Numbered from the stretch's first letter, positions 1 to 11,323 are shown. The stretch is DNA of 64,000 nt from Limnoperna fortunei (GCA_944474755.1 OX104119.1:50251171-50315170); one strand, 5' to 3'. Notes: generated by a model not told the origin, from the letters alone. Program-made: numbers and translations.

Positions 1-534
1 ATCCCCTAAAAAACACCCCTACTTTTACCAAAATCGCACAGCTGCTTATTAAAGTTAGTATATTTCAATCGACTAGACATGTATACAACATTTAATAATA
101 ATGATCAAGGATTTGTTACTCTTATTATTATCAGGAAGAACTTTATCAGTAATGACTGTTTAATAATTTTGATTAAATAATTGAAAATTCTTTTTGTTTC
201 TTAATTACTTGTCTGTTAGAACATCAAAAGAATATGCAAGCTGGCATGTTGATATTTAAAATGGGGGAACAAAATTTTGATCAAGCGACATGAGATAATT
301 GTGCACTCTTTTTAACAAATAGATAGACATGGACACAATAAACAAGATATAATTTTATAATATAGTGTTTTTTGCAAGTGGTTAAATTTTGCTGAATGTT
401 ACGGTGTTTTTTTTGTAAGTTGGGCAGTTTTGCTAAAGGTGGGGTCGATTTTGCTAAATAAAGAGGGCATTTACAATGAGATCATTTTGACTGTTGGGGG
501 ATTTGACTAATCCTAGCCTATCACACATAAAGTA
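1..534. other. AT-rich intergenic stretch without a recognised gene
   Basis: No open frame of note and no recognisable repeat boundary. Short poly-T and poly-A runs and ordinary AT-rich sequence. I see nothing to annotate here. Confidence 0.5.
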
Positions 535-536
535 AA

Positions 537-790
537 GGTGCCTTGGTGGCCCAATGGATAAAGTAGTAAGTCGACTAATATTGATCACATGGCCTGTCAA
601 CAGTAAAGTTGTGGGCTTTAGTCTCACCGCGGCCAGGGTGCAACAGAATCCAATCTTAATTGACCAGGATTGCCAGTTTTCCTACCGAAAGTCAGGGTTT
701 TCACCTGGTACTCTGACTTCTTCCACATTAAAAACTGGACGCCATGATATGATAAAAAAAATTGCTGAAAGTGGCATTAAACACCACTGA
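537..790 (+). mobile_element. tRNA-derived SINE, diverged copy
   Basis: The copy starts with a tRNA-like head (GGTGCCTTGGTGGCCCAATGG, an A-box-like segment), carries the family's TTGATCAC-like block and a degraded B-box region. The shared body (TTGCCAGTTTTCCTACC, AAAACTGGACGCCATGATAT) follows, and it ends in GGCATTAAACACCA. The short open frame running through it is read-through of the SINE and not a gene. Compared with the intact copies at 1227 and 15075 it carries many substitutions, so it is old. Confidence 0.8.
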
Positions 791-946
791 AAAAAATCTA
801 AAGTACAATTGTTACATGTTAAATATAATTTTTTAGCTTTAACTGATGCATGCCTTATCTTCGCAGTTTCAATGACTTTATAAAGTCACATACATGTACA
901 TATACATTTTCATAAGAACAGGGAATGCATTTTACTTGTTCCCACG

Positions 947-1183
947 GGTGCCTTGGTGTCCCAGTGGTTAAAGTAGTTCGTCTACTATTGATCATCACGT
1001 GGTCTGTCAACACTGAGAGTGCGAGTTCGATTCTCACTGCAGGAAGGGTGTACTCGACTCTTAATTGGCAAGGATTTTCTCCAGGAACTCCTGCTTTCTC
1101 AGCGAATAAAAACTGGACGTCAATATACTGATATAGCTGACAAATTGCTGAAAGTGACGTCAAACACCATCAAACAAACAAAC
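947..1183 (+). mobile_element. tRNA-derived SINE, diverged copy
   Basis: Same family as the neighbouring copies: head GGTGCCTTGGTGTCCCAGTGG, then GTTCGATTCTCACTGCAGG (B box), a body with an internal deletion (the segment before AAAACTGGACG is shortened), and a tail of CAAACACCATC followed by CAAA repeats. Open frames on both strands inside it are repeat shadows. Confidence 0.85.
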
Positions 1184-1226
1184 TTGTTCCCCCTTTTCGG
1201 ATTCATAGAATTATTATCAAAAATAG

Positions 1227-1492
1227 GGGCCTCAGTGGCAGAGTGGTCAAGGTAGTTCGTCTACTATTGATCACGTGGTCTTTCAACAGTGAGATTACGG
1301 CTTCGATTCTCACTGCAGGCAGGGTGTACTCGACTCCAATCTTAATTGACAAGAATTGCCAGTTTTCCTAACGCAGGTCGGGGGTTTTCTCCAGGTATTC
1401 TGGCTTCCTCCCCCAATAAAAACTGGACACCATGATATAGCTGAAAAATTGCTGAAAGTGGCGTTAAACACCATCAAACAAACAAACAAACA
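1227..1492 (+). mobile_element. Full-length tRNA-derived SINE with 14-bp target-site duplication
   Basis: A complete copy: A box in GGCAGAGTGGTCAAGG, B-box-like CTTCGATTCTCACTGC, the conserved body, GCTGAAAGTGGCGTTAAACA, and a (CAAA)n tail. It is flanked by a perfect 14-bp direct repeat ATTATCAAAAATAG at 1213-1226 and 1493-1506, which marks a LINE-mediated insertion and fixes both borders. The head resembles a serine/leucine-type tRNA, but the fold is not intact and I do not call it a tRNA gene. Confidence 0.92.
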
Positions 1493-1611
1493 ATTATCAA
1501 AAATAGTTAATTGATTAATCATAGAGTCTCACATTTGTTTATTTATTTGACAATCCAAAAGGAAGTGTTGATTATCTTCTACATGTATGGATATTTTGAT
1601 ACATATTTGTA

Positions 1612-2366
1612 CATGTATATTAATTAATTTGTGAAAATTCAACGTAGCAGAACCTTCAAAGAGTTTAATTACAAACAATCCTTTTTTTATTCCCATTTAA
1701 CTAGGATGATCAATTTGAAATCCTACTCAGATTCTAACTCCAATTCAATGATTCACAACACCCCAAATGAAACCTCAATACTGTTCTTAAAAAAACCAAA
1801 CTGTTGGACTTGCATATTTGTTTGTTTGTTTTTATTTAGTAAGAATGAACTTAAGTAGATTTATTTCATATCAGTAAAATTATGTTTGTTTCAATTGGAT
1901 AAAACAAGGTCAGCTGGTATTAATTAATTTGCAGTAATTTGACATGAGGGCATTATCACGCCGTGATAACACCCGTGTGATAACGCCCATGTATATCAAT
2001 TAATTTGTGAAAATTCAACGTAGCAGAACCTTCAAAGAGTTTAATTTACAAACAATCCTTTTTTTATTCCCATTTAACTAGGATGATCAATTTGAAGTCC
2101 TACTCAGATTCTAACTCCAATTCAATGATTCACAACACCCCAAATAAAACCTCAATACTGTTCTTAAAAAACCCAAACTGTTGGACTTGCATATTTGTTT
2201 GTTTGTTTTTATTTAGTAAGAATGAACTTAAGTATATTTATTTCATATCAGTAAAATTATGTTTGTTTCAATTGGATAAAACAAGGTCAGCTGGTATTAA
2301 TTAATTTGCAGTAATTTGACATGAGGGCATTATCACGCCGTGATAACACCCGTGTGATAACGCCCA
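1612..2366 (+). repeat. Tandem duplication of a ~377-bp unit
   Basis: Two copies in direct orientation, offset by about 377 bp (for example ATGATCAATTTGAAATCC at 1706 against ATGATCAATTTGAAGTCC at 2083). Each ends with the block TTATCACGCCGTGATAACACC. They differ by only a few substitutions and single-base indels. The 73-75-residue open frames in each copy are not recognised and start with the same peptide only because the DNA is duplicated. The unit probably belongs to a DNA transposon, since its end block pairs with an inverted copy at 2372. Confidence 0.85.
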
Positions 2367-2396
2367 CCGGAGTTATCACGTCGTGGTAATGCCCTC
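2323..2396. repeat. Inverted repeat with 25-bp arms (GAGGGCATTATCAC... family)
   Basis: The left arm at 2323-2347 and the right arm at 2372-2396 are inverted copies, matching at 23 of 25 positions, separated by 24 bases that contain a third GTGATAACG copy. The same GGGCATTATCA word recurs at 2702-2740 and, inverted, as AATGCCCTCT at 2789. These are probably termini or subterminal repeats of a DNA element. Confidence 0.75.
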
Positions 2397-2701
2397 TCCA
2401 GTAACAAGCAACATAAAACTGTTTATTTTTAATTTATAAAAAATATATGTACATGTACAACCCAAATGAGAAGAAATGTCATAAAGTTTAGAAAACTAAC
2501 TGTGTATAGCCTAAAAATGCCAAACAATGATATATCATGAGGCCAAACATTCAAATCATACAGCAAGCAGCTACAAATACATAATACAGTCTTAAACACA
2601 TGGTTTCTTAATTCTTCAATAAAATAAATATAGTAGTTGCTTATATAGCTGACATTGTCATGATACATGACAGCACTCGGGACAGAGGTATTGCCTTTAA
2701 C

Positions 2702-2740
2702 ATTGATAATGCCCTCGCCTTTGGCTCGGGCATTATCAAT
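2702..2740. repeat. Perfect 13-bp stem hairpin
   Basis: ATTGATAATGCCC at 2702-2714 is exactly complementary to GGGCATTATCAAT at 2728-2740, with a 13-base loop. It shares its stem sequence with the 2323-2396 inverted repeat, which suggests one element family. Confidence 0.8.
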
Positions 2741-3190
2741 TGTTTCAGGCAATCTCACTCTCCCTTGTGCAGTCAGGATATCATGACAATGCCCTCTATA
2801 TTACATAAGCAATCTTGCCTGGTCATAACAACATGCAGTGTTCTCCAAAACTAGATCTCATTCAAGTGTCCTGTAGAATACAAAGTTCCAATAACACACA
2901 TGAATATTTTCCATATTCTAAGGGGTACCTTTATTACTACTTGGTTTGCATTGTTGTTTAAGCAAAATGGGGGTTTGATTCTAACTTTTAAGATGCTAGT
3001 CCACAGTTCTACTCTGTTATAAAAATAATCACTAACCTACAGCAAATTAACTAGCCTTGTTAACACTGACTTTTTTAAAACCATATATATACTAAACTAT
3101 TATTGGGAAAGAATTGTGGTGCATTGTGAGATTCAGCAGTTTGTGTCAGTGACTACTAACCTTGCAACCAATCTAATTACAACTAAATGT
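2741..3190. other. Unassigned intergenic sequence
   Basis: AT-rich sequence with no gene signal. It includes one more AATGCCCTCT motif at about 2789 that may be the outer end of the GGGCATTATCA element. Confidence 0.4.
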
Positions 3191-3199
3191 TCACTTGCT

Positions 3200-5960
3200 C
3201 CCCCCTTTTAGCCTCCTTGACCCAAAAGGTTCTCTCTAAAGTTTGTTTTTTATGAAAAGCATAATTCAAAATAGCCGCCACCACAGGACTTGGTTTAACA
3301 TTCATGTAGGATCCTATGGGAAAATTTTTTTAAAGGCTTAGCTTCTCTGAAACTGGTTAACCTATGGAAACAAAACTTACTATCCTTATTGCGTGGATGG
3401 TCCTCTAGTTACCTTTTGTTTTTTATGCCAATTGGAATTAAAATGGCCACCACTACAGGACTTTTATGATCCTATGGGAAACAAGTTTAAAAAGGACTCT
3501 TCTCTAATGCGAGTTAAACAATAGAAACAAAACTTATTACAAGTATTCATAGTATAATCCTTTATAAAATGCTTTTTAGCTCACCTGACCCGAAGGGTCA
3601 TGTGAGCTATTGCCATCACTTGGCGTCCGTCGTCGTCGTCGTTAACTTTTCTTCAAAAATCTTCTCCTCCAAAACCACTGAAGGGATTGCTTTGAAACTT
3701 TGCACACATCATCAGTAAAATGTCCTCTACCAAGTTTGCTCAAATCATGGCCTCAGACCAACCAACATGGCCGCCATGGCTAAAAATAGAACAGGGGGTC
3801 AAAATACAGTTTTTTGCTTATAGTTCAAAAAGTATAACAGATATAGGAAAACCGAACAGACCTTCCTTCTTCAGCATCTAAAGCTCTACAAAACACTCCA
3901 TTGGGTCAAAGTTGTATGATGACTCCTTGTAGGAGTTATTGCCCTTTAATTGTCAAAATTGATGATTTTTGCCATTTTTGCCTCAAAATCTTGAAAATTA
4001 TTAGAACTAGAGAAAAAGTTAGCATTGCTTAATTGTTCTGCTCTATGAGGGCTACAAAAATGACTTAAGGGTCAAGATTGTCTGATTAACCGTTTAAGAG
4101 TTATTCCCCTTGAACTGTTTTTTTTAATTTGTTTTAATTGATTTTTTAAAATATTCTCCTCTGAAACAACTGAAAGTACTGCTTTGAAACTTTGTACACA
4201 TCATCCGTCCAATGTCCTCAACCAAGTTTGCACCAACCATGGCTGCAGATTAACCAACATGGCCACCATTGCTAAAAATAGGACGGTGGGGGGGGGGGGT
4301 AAAATACAGTTTTTGGCTTATATTTAAAAAAGTGTAACAGATACAGGAAAACCGAAGAGACATGCCTGCATCTGCATCAAAAGCTCTACAAAACACTCCA
4401 TTGGGTTGAAGTTGTATGATGACTCCTTATAGGAGTTATTGCCCTTTAATTGTCGAAATTGATTATTTTTGACATTTTTGCCTCAAAATCTTGAAAATTA
4501 TTAGAACTAGAGAAAAAGTTAGCATTGCTTAATTGTTCTGCTCTATGAGGGCTACAAAAATGACTTTAGTGTCAAGATTGTCTGATGAACCGTTTAGGAA
4601 TTATTCTCCTTGAAAATTTTTTTAATCAATTTTACTAGATTTTAAAAAATCTTCTCCTCTTTAACCAATGAAAGGACTGCTTTGAAACATTGCACACATC
4701 ATCTTTAGGACGTCCTCTACCACCTGACTACCTATATAGCTACGTTGGCTTTAAATAGAAAAAATGAAAAAAGGCGGGGGGGGGGGGTCGAGAGAGTTTT
4801 CGACTGATAGTTAAAAAAGTACAACAGGTACAGCAAATTTGAAGTGAACTTCCCTTCTCCCTCTAAGCATCAAAAGCTCCTCCTTATAGGAATTATTTCC
4901 CTTAAAAGGTCGAAATTAATGATTTTTGCAGAAGTGTTGGGCAATTCCTTATAGCAAAGAAAAGCTGGATAAAAAAGGGTTGTTTGGTTTCAGGTTCAGG
5001 TGAGCGATACAGGCTCCTGGGAGCCTCTAGTTTTATTCCAGTTGGAAATTTAAAATGGCCAACATCACAGGACTTAATTTAACATAGGACCCTATGGGAA
5101 ATTTTTGTAAAGGCTTCTCCCTTGAAACTGGTCAACCAATGGAAACAAAACTTACTAGCAACATTGTTTGTGTGGTCTTCTATAAACCTGGTTTTTATGC
5201 TAGTTGGAAATTCAAATGGCCGCCACGGCATGACTTAGGTTAACACAGGACCCTATGGGCAAAATTATTTTTAAAACGCTTCTCCGCCGAGAACAGTTAA
5301 CCAATCAAAATACAAGTTATTGTGAATATTTATGGGATGGTCCTCGACAGTTTTGTTTATGCCAGTAAAACAGTAAAATAACGGCACCATTACCATTTTA
5401 GACTAAGTTTAACAGAGGACTCTATTTTCAAATGCCATATCTTTCTGAAACTGCAAAGCTGATTCAAGTTATATTGTATGTGAATGTTTTTGAGATGGTT
5501 ATCTTAAAAGTGTGTTTGCTTATTTAAAGAAAAATCCATGATGGCTGCAATTGTATGAATTAATCTAATAATGTCATTATGAAAACTACAGGATAATGTT
5601 AAAATAGCTTCCTATCTGTAACTATTGAACCAGTTGAAACCAAACAGCAAGATTCATTGATTAGTCTCAACAAAGATAATATATTTATTCCAGTAGAAAA
5701 TTCAAAATTACAGGACTTAACATTAAGGAAAAGCCATAGATCTTCATTGCCTTAAAATCAGTTGTGTTATTGTCGCTGAGAAGTTCTAACAAAATCCCAC
5801 TACAGGTCATCTCAGATTGAACATTTGATATAAATATTATTCCCAAAAGAATTAACCAATCAAACATAAGCTTTTATCTTAACGTTGGGTTTACTGTTGA
5901 AAATTGGTACAATAATACTAGAGAAATGCTGAATAATAATGGAGGATTCAAATTCCCCCT
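3200..5960. repeat. 'Caggac-ttaacatagga' monomer repeat, split by a second element
   Basis: About 250-bp monomers recur at about 3270, 3440, 5050, 5215 and 5370. Each carries the consensus AAATGGCCGCCAC, a CAGGACTT block, TTTAACATAGGACCCTATGG, AAACTGGTTAACC and TGGTCCTCTA. The 3577-5030 element interrupts this array: the monomer text stops at TTTATAAAATGC on the left and resumes at ATTCCAGTTGG on the right. The same monomer words appear inside the 6124-7672 element, so this array is probably the interior of an older copy. No coding potential. Confidence 0.75.
3577..5030 (+). mobile_element. Bivalve composite repeat (TAGCTCACCTGA...GAGCCTCTAG), complete copy
   Basis: The left end TAGCTCACCTGACCC folds with GGGTCATGTGAGCT a few bases on (13 of 14 pairs), followed by a GTCGTCGTC run. 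The right end is GGTTCAGGTGAGCGA, then the perfect palindrome GGCTCCTGGGAGCC and CTCTAG. The interior consists of about 490-bp monomers starting near 3655, 4149 and 4646, each with the words CTTCTCCTC, TTTGAAACTTTGCACACAT and CCAACATGGCCGCCAT. It has no ORF, so it depends on other functions to move. I know this repeat as abundant in bivalves; its class is unsettled. Confidence 0.8.
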
Positions 5961-6123
5961 TACACCAAAGTTTGGTGAAAGCAATTTTTATTTGGTCAGT
6001 ATAGAAATTGATCCTATGATGACCTGTAATGGGATCTTTTTAAATTATCATAGCAACAATAACATTAATATTTATGATGACTGGACTTAAAATATTCAGA
6101 TACCGTCGTTTATTGCCTTTAAT

Positions 6124-7672
6124 TAGCTTACCTGACCCAAAGGGTCAGAGTGAGCTATTCTCATCACTTTGCGTCCATCGTCAACGTCGTCGTCGGCCAT
6201 AAACTTTTCACATTTCAATCTTCTTGTGCCAATCCAAAATCCAAGATGGCCACCATCGCAGCACATAGTTTAACATACATGTAGGACTTATGGGAAAAAC
6301 ATATAAACAACTTCTTTTCAGAAACTGTTTCACATAATGAAGCCAAATTATGAAGAAATAAAGGTTGGATAGTTACCTTAGTATTTTGAGTTTTTGGAGC
6401 TTCCAGGGCCACTAATGCGTTCTGATTGGCTGAATTTCATAAATCTTCTTCTCATAAACTGTTTGGTAGATTTATTTGAAATATTGCATTAATGTACCTT
6501 AGATGGTCCTCTACATAGTTTGAGTTTTTTGTGAAGATCCAAAATCCAAGATGGCCGCCATCGCAGGACATAGTTTAACATAGAACCCTATGGGAAAAAC
6601 ATACAAACAACTTCTTCTTGGAATCTGTTCCACACAATGAAGCCAAATTAATAAGAAATAAAGGTTGGATAATTATCTTATTAATTTTAGTTTTGTTGAG
6701 CCAATTGCAAATTCAACATAGCTTCCAGAGCCATAAATGCATTCCGATTGGCTGAATTTTTAAATTCTTCTTCTCATAAACGGCATGGCAGAATGATTTG
6801 AAATATTGCATAAATGTACCTTAGATGCATGGTCCTCTACAAAGTTAGAGTTTTTTGTGCTGATCCAAAATCCAAGATTCCCCCCATTGCAAGACTAGGT
6901 TTAACATAGGACCCTATGAGAAAAACATACAAACAACTTATTCTCGAAAACTATCCCACACAATGAAGCCAAATTATGAAGAAATGTTGGATGGATATTT
7001 ATCTTATTATTTTGAGTTTTTCGAGCCAATTGCAAATTGAAAATGGCTTCAAGGGCCACTAATAGGTTCTGAAATTTCAAAAATCTTCTTTTTACAAACA
7101 TCATAGCAGATTGATTTGAAATATTGCAATAATATACCTTAGATGTTCCTCTACAAACTAAAGTTTGAGTTCATTGTGGTGATCCAAAATCCAAGATGGC
7201 CACCACCGTGGAACACTGCTTAACATAGGACCCTATGGAAAACTATACAAACAGCTTCTTCTCTGAAACTCAGTTCCTCACAATTAAACCAAATAATGCA
7301 GAAGCGAATCTTAGATAGTATATCTCATTGATTAAAGTTTTTCGAGCCGATAGGAAATTCAACATGGCTGCCAGAGCTGCAAATGCCTCCTGATTGGCTA
7401 AAATTTTAAAATTCGTTTTCTCACAAACCGCTTTGCAGAAGGATATGTGATATTATATTGTCCTCTACTAATTTTGAGTTTTTTGTTTTGATCCAAAATA
7501 CAAGATTGCTGCCTCCATGGAACATCACTTAACATTCTAACCTATGAAAAAACATAAAAACTGCTTCTTCTCAGAAACTGTCCAACAAATTGCTGCTGAT
7601 TGGACATGTTGGAAATTCAAAACGTTTTTTTGTAAGTCAGGTGAGCAAAACAGGCTCTTAAGAGCCTCTAGT
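6124..7672 (+). mobile_element. Bivalve composite repeat, second complete copy with a different interior
   Basis: Left end TAGCTTACCTGACCCAAAGGG with a GTCGTCGTCGG run; right end GTCAGGTGAGC, the 16-bp perfect palindrome AGGCTCTTAAGAGCCT and CTAG. The interior is about five diverged monomers of roughly 310 bp (near 6230, 6535, 6860, 7180 and 7490). They contain CCAAAATCCAAGATGGCC, TTTAACATAGGACCCTATGG, TTGAGTTTTTNGAGCC and TTCTGATTGGCTGAA. The 65-67-residue minus-strand frames inside are shadows. The ends match the 3577-5030 element but the monomers do not. Confidence 0.8.
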
Positions 7673-7825
7673 ATGGTAATGTGTTCTTAATTGTTATTTC
7701 ATATCAGTGTATTTAAATTAAGTACAATTGTTCTGCTCAGTTTGTGGGTTTATGATTGACAAATAAATCTAAAATCTTTTTTTATTCTTATTCATTTTCA
7801 CTAGACACGAGAAATATTGGATCTT

Positions 7826-7931
7826 ACATTGGTACGAGTAGATTATCGGATTTCTCCAATCGAGATAGTTAAATTTCCATAATTTAACTATGGAGATTGG
7901 AGAAATCCGATAATCCAAGAGTACTAATGTG
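7826..7931. repeat. Long palindrome, ~50-bp arms (MITE-like)
   Basis: Arms 7826-7874 and about 7882-7931 are inverted copies with roughly 88% match and a short AT loop. Core arm words are GATTATCGGATTTCTCCAAT on the left and ATTGGAGAAATCCGATAATC on the right. No ORF. It looks like a fold-back or MITE element; the target-site duplication is not clear. Confidence 0.8.
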
Positions 7932-8321
7932 ATTCTGTTTTTCTAATTTTAAAAAGTAGTAAATTTGCAAAATTAAGTGCAAATTCTCCCAACCTCAATT
8001 TTATGTTCATCACTTGAATACGTGGTAAATGGAAGGTGTTTTGTTTATGACGTCATTACATGTATTTTAAACCAATTAACTGCTGAAAACAAAAATTCAC
8101 TATAGTGACGAGAACTATATTTTCCACACTGGTCAAGCGGTTGAAATATTACGTCAAAATCAGAGAAATATTGTTTCCATGCTGTTCAACCACTTTAATA
8201 TTTTAAAAATTTTGTTTTAAAATTATATAGTTCTAGGACCAGTGACCAAACTGATAGAGGCATAGAAATACACAGTGGTGATAAATGCAATTTTGGTGGT
8301 AGGTTTTAAAATGGATTGTAA

Positions 8322-9015
8322 CTGACAGACACATACGAGGACACACGCTGAAGAAAAACGTTATAAATGTGATGTATGTGGTAAACAGTTTAGGTGGAAA
8401 CATACCAGTCCTGTAAACAGATACACATGACAACACACACTGAAGACAAACCTTATAAATGTGATGTATGTGGTAGAGAGTTTAGTCAGAATGTGAACTT
8501 GAAGACACATATGAGGACACACACTGGAGATAAACCTTATCAATGTGGTGTATGTGGTAAACAGTTTAGTGTCAAACATGACTTACAGTTACACACACAT
8601 GCTGGAGATAAACCTTATAAATGTGATGTATGTGATAGAGAGTTGAGTGATGGTAGTAACTTATGGTCACATATGAGGACACACACTGGAGATCAATCTT
8701 ATACATGTGGTGTATGTGGTAAAGGGTTTAGTCAGAACTTGGCAACTTGAAGACACATACGAGGACACACACTGGAGATATGTGATACTAGTATACATGT
8801 TGTACAGGGTGTATATATGTAGTTAGAATGTCCACTTGCAGAAACACATCAGGACAAACACTGGAGTTAATTCTTAATTTATAAATGTGATGTATGTGAT
8901 AAAGGTTTACTAAAGGCAGTAATTTACACACTGGAGAAAAACCTTACAATTGTGATGTATGTGGTAAAGGGTGTAGTCGGAATCATAAGAATGTAAACGA
9001 CACACACGAGACAAA
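8322..9015 (+). pseudogene. C2H2 (Krüppel-type) zinc-finger array, decayed
   Basis: A run of C2H2 fingers with the standard TGEKPYxC-type linkers: CDVCG...THMRTH, CGVCGKQF, CDVCDREL...SHMRTH and CGVCGKGF are readable in one frame at 8394-8750. A preceding finger (YKCDVCGKQF at about 8360) is in another frame and ends in a stop. Further finger fragments follow at about 8880-9000 after more frameshifts. One finger has lost part of its helix and second histidine. There is no start context, intron or upstream domain. I read it as a dead fragment of a multi-finger DNA-binding protein. A live gene with sequencing errors is less likely, given several independent breaks. Confidence 0.72.
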
Positions 9016-9690
9016 CCTAGTTAATGTATTCTATGCACATTTTTATCCCTCCTCCCAATAAATATTCGAGGAGTACAAACGCATTTATATTTTGTATGAT
9101 GTTTGTACACATAATAGAGGTACATGACCAAAGGAGTTTGATTTTCGTGAATTATTTTGTTAAAAATTACAGATGTATACATAGTTGTCATCGAGCAGGC
9201 CATCTAAGGTACATGTTTTGTCTTTATTTGTAATTGTAATTGTCTACATCGACTCTAAAATCATACCATAGAAAGGCAAAGTGCCACAGAACAAATAACA
9301 GACACACTTTATCGAATGAAACAGAATCGAGTGCGCCGTTTCGTACAAAGTTGACATGTAGTCGGTTTCCCTATTTTTCGATTTGTTTTTAACTTAGTGA
9401 AATAACCACGAGGTACATCGACGTAACATTTTTGTAGGAGCTATCATAGATCAAATACGTATTCCGTAAGTATGGTTTTTAATCAAACTTACCACTTCTT
9501 GTTATCATTTGAACTCATTTTTCTGAGTTACTTCATGTTTATTGGCATGAACAGTCCGTTGCTTAACCCGAATAGTCCGGTACAGCAGAAAAAACGCGAT
9601 AAGTCCGTTACCATTCTACACCGTGTTCTCGTACAACTTTAAATCTACAGTGTAAATACATGTATTTTGTAGGATATTTGAACATATATT
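9016..9690. other. Unassigned intergenic sequence
   Basis: No coding or repeat structure that I can identify beyond AT-rich sequence; small open frames on both strands overlap each other and look random. Confidence 0.4.
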
Positions 9691-10115
9691 GGAGGTGTGC
9701 AGTGCCAACGATTTTGATTTTTTTGTCCTGACCAAAGAAAGTTGGGGACATATACTAGTAGCTTATTGGTTTTCGTTAGGCAGTTAGTCCATCCGTCCAT
9801 CCCACCTCGAGATTATCTTGGACTTACGTGACACCCTCCATTTGGATATGAGTGTCTGTCCGTCCGCCTGTCTGTCGTCCGGTGGTTTCCAGATAAAAAC
9901 ACGTCAATGGATTTTGTTTAAAGTTGGCACAACTGTTAAGTACTACTAGTATAAAATGACAAAGTACTATCATGACTATATACATGTATAAGTTTTTTCC
10001 TTAGGCCAATTCACATTTTTTGTGATTTTAATTTGCACAGCTGTTAAGTACTATATAATTAAGATCAAGTTCAATTACATGGTGGGGTATCATTTAACGT
10101 CCCATTAAATGATCT
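9690..10115 (+). repeat. Dispersed repeat with GTCCGTCC/GTCTGTC runs; related copy inverted at ~59570-60340
   Basis: It contains GACACCCTCCATTTGGATAT, GAGTGTCTGTCCGTCC and GGTATCATTTAACGTCCCAT. The words GGGACACTCATATCC and GGGACATTAAATGATACC recur on the opposite strand near 60297 and 59563, so this is an interspersed family and not unique sequence. No ORF. Confidence 0.6.
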
Positions 10116-10119
10116 GTTT

Positions 10120-10990
10120 TTTAACTCGTTTGATCACGACTTGTCGTCGTCGGCGGCATTGGTCGTAAATTTCAATTTCCTCCACAACCACTTGGCCAAT
10201 TGGAACCAAAATTGGCAGGATTGTTTATTGGTGGTTCTGAACAAAGTTTGAGTTTTTGGTGCTGATCAAATATAAAAAAACATTGCTGCCAGAGCCATTA
10301 ATGCGTTCTTTTTGGCTAAAATTCAAAAATTTCTCTATAAACTGTTTGACAGATTGATTTGAAATATTGCCGAAATGTGCCTTGGATGGTCCTCGACAAA
10401 GTTTGAGTTTTTTGTCCCGATCCGAAATCCAAGATGGCCACCATCGCAGGACATAGTTTAATATAAGACCCTATGATAAAAAAAATACAAACAACTTCTT
10501 GGAAACTGTTCCACGCAATGAAGCAAAATTAATAAGGAAATGAAGGTTGGATAATTATCTTATTATTTTGAGTTTTTCTAGACAATTGCAAATTCCTTAT
10601 GGCTTTCAGGGCCATTTATGTGTTCTGATTGGCCGAATTTTAAAATTCTTCTTCTCATAAACCCCATTGCAGATTGATTTGAAATATTGCATTAATGTAC
10701 CTTAGATGGTCCTCTGCAAAGTTTGAGTTTTTTGTGCCTATCCAAAATCCAAGATGGCCAAAATCGCAGGATTTAGTGTAACATAGGACCGTCCCACACA
10801 ATAAAGCCAAATTTTGAAGAAATGATGGATGGATATGCATCTTAAAATTTGGAGTTTTTCAAGTTAATTGAAAAATGAATATGGCTTCCAGGGCCACTAA
10901 TGGGTTCTGATTGGCTGAAATTTCAAAAAATCGTTTTTTACAAACCCAATAGCAGATTGATTTGGAATATTGCGCAAATATACCTTAGAT
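10120..10990 (+). repeat. Fragment of the composite repeat (monomers of the 6124-7672 type)
   Basis: It starts near GACTTGTCGTCGTCGGCGGC and holds three diverged monomers with CCAAGATGGCCACCATCGCA, TTTAATATAAGACCCTATG, TTCTGATTGGC and TTAGATGGTCCTC. There is no clear palindromic right end here; the copy is truncated near 10990. The short open frames on either strand are shadows. Confidence 0.75.
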
Positions 10991-11323
10991 GGTCCTTTAA
11001 ATGTTTATGTCTCTTGGCCCAGGTGCCGAGTTTATTTGAGCACCATTGTACACTACGAGTTGAAGGCATAAAAACATTACCAATCATTGTACACTACATC
11101 ATCTTTACTTTCCGCCGTAGATCTTCAAGCACTTCTTCAGGAGTTTCTTAGCTGTGATCTGGTTGTCCCTGCACTGGTCCCAGATTCTGTGTTGGAGCTG
11201 GGTTGTTTTATTTCGTTGGTATCTTACCAGTTTTCCCTCTGTGACCATCTTCAGCAGAGGGTGTAAGTCTGGTGTCTTGACTCTTCTCTCATCTCAAATA
11301 CATAGGCGTAGCAGCCGGTACGG

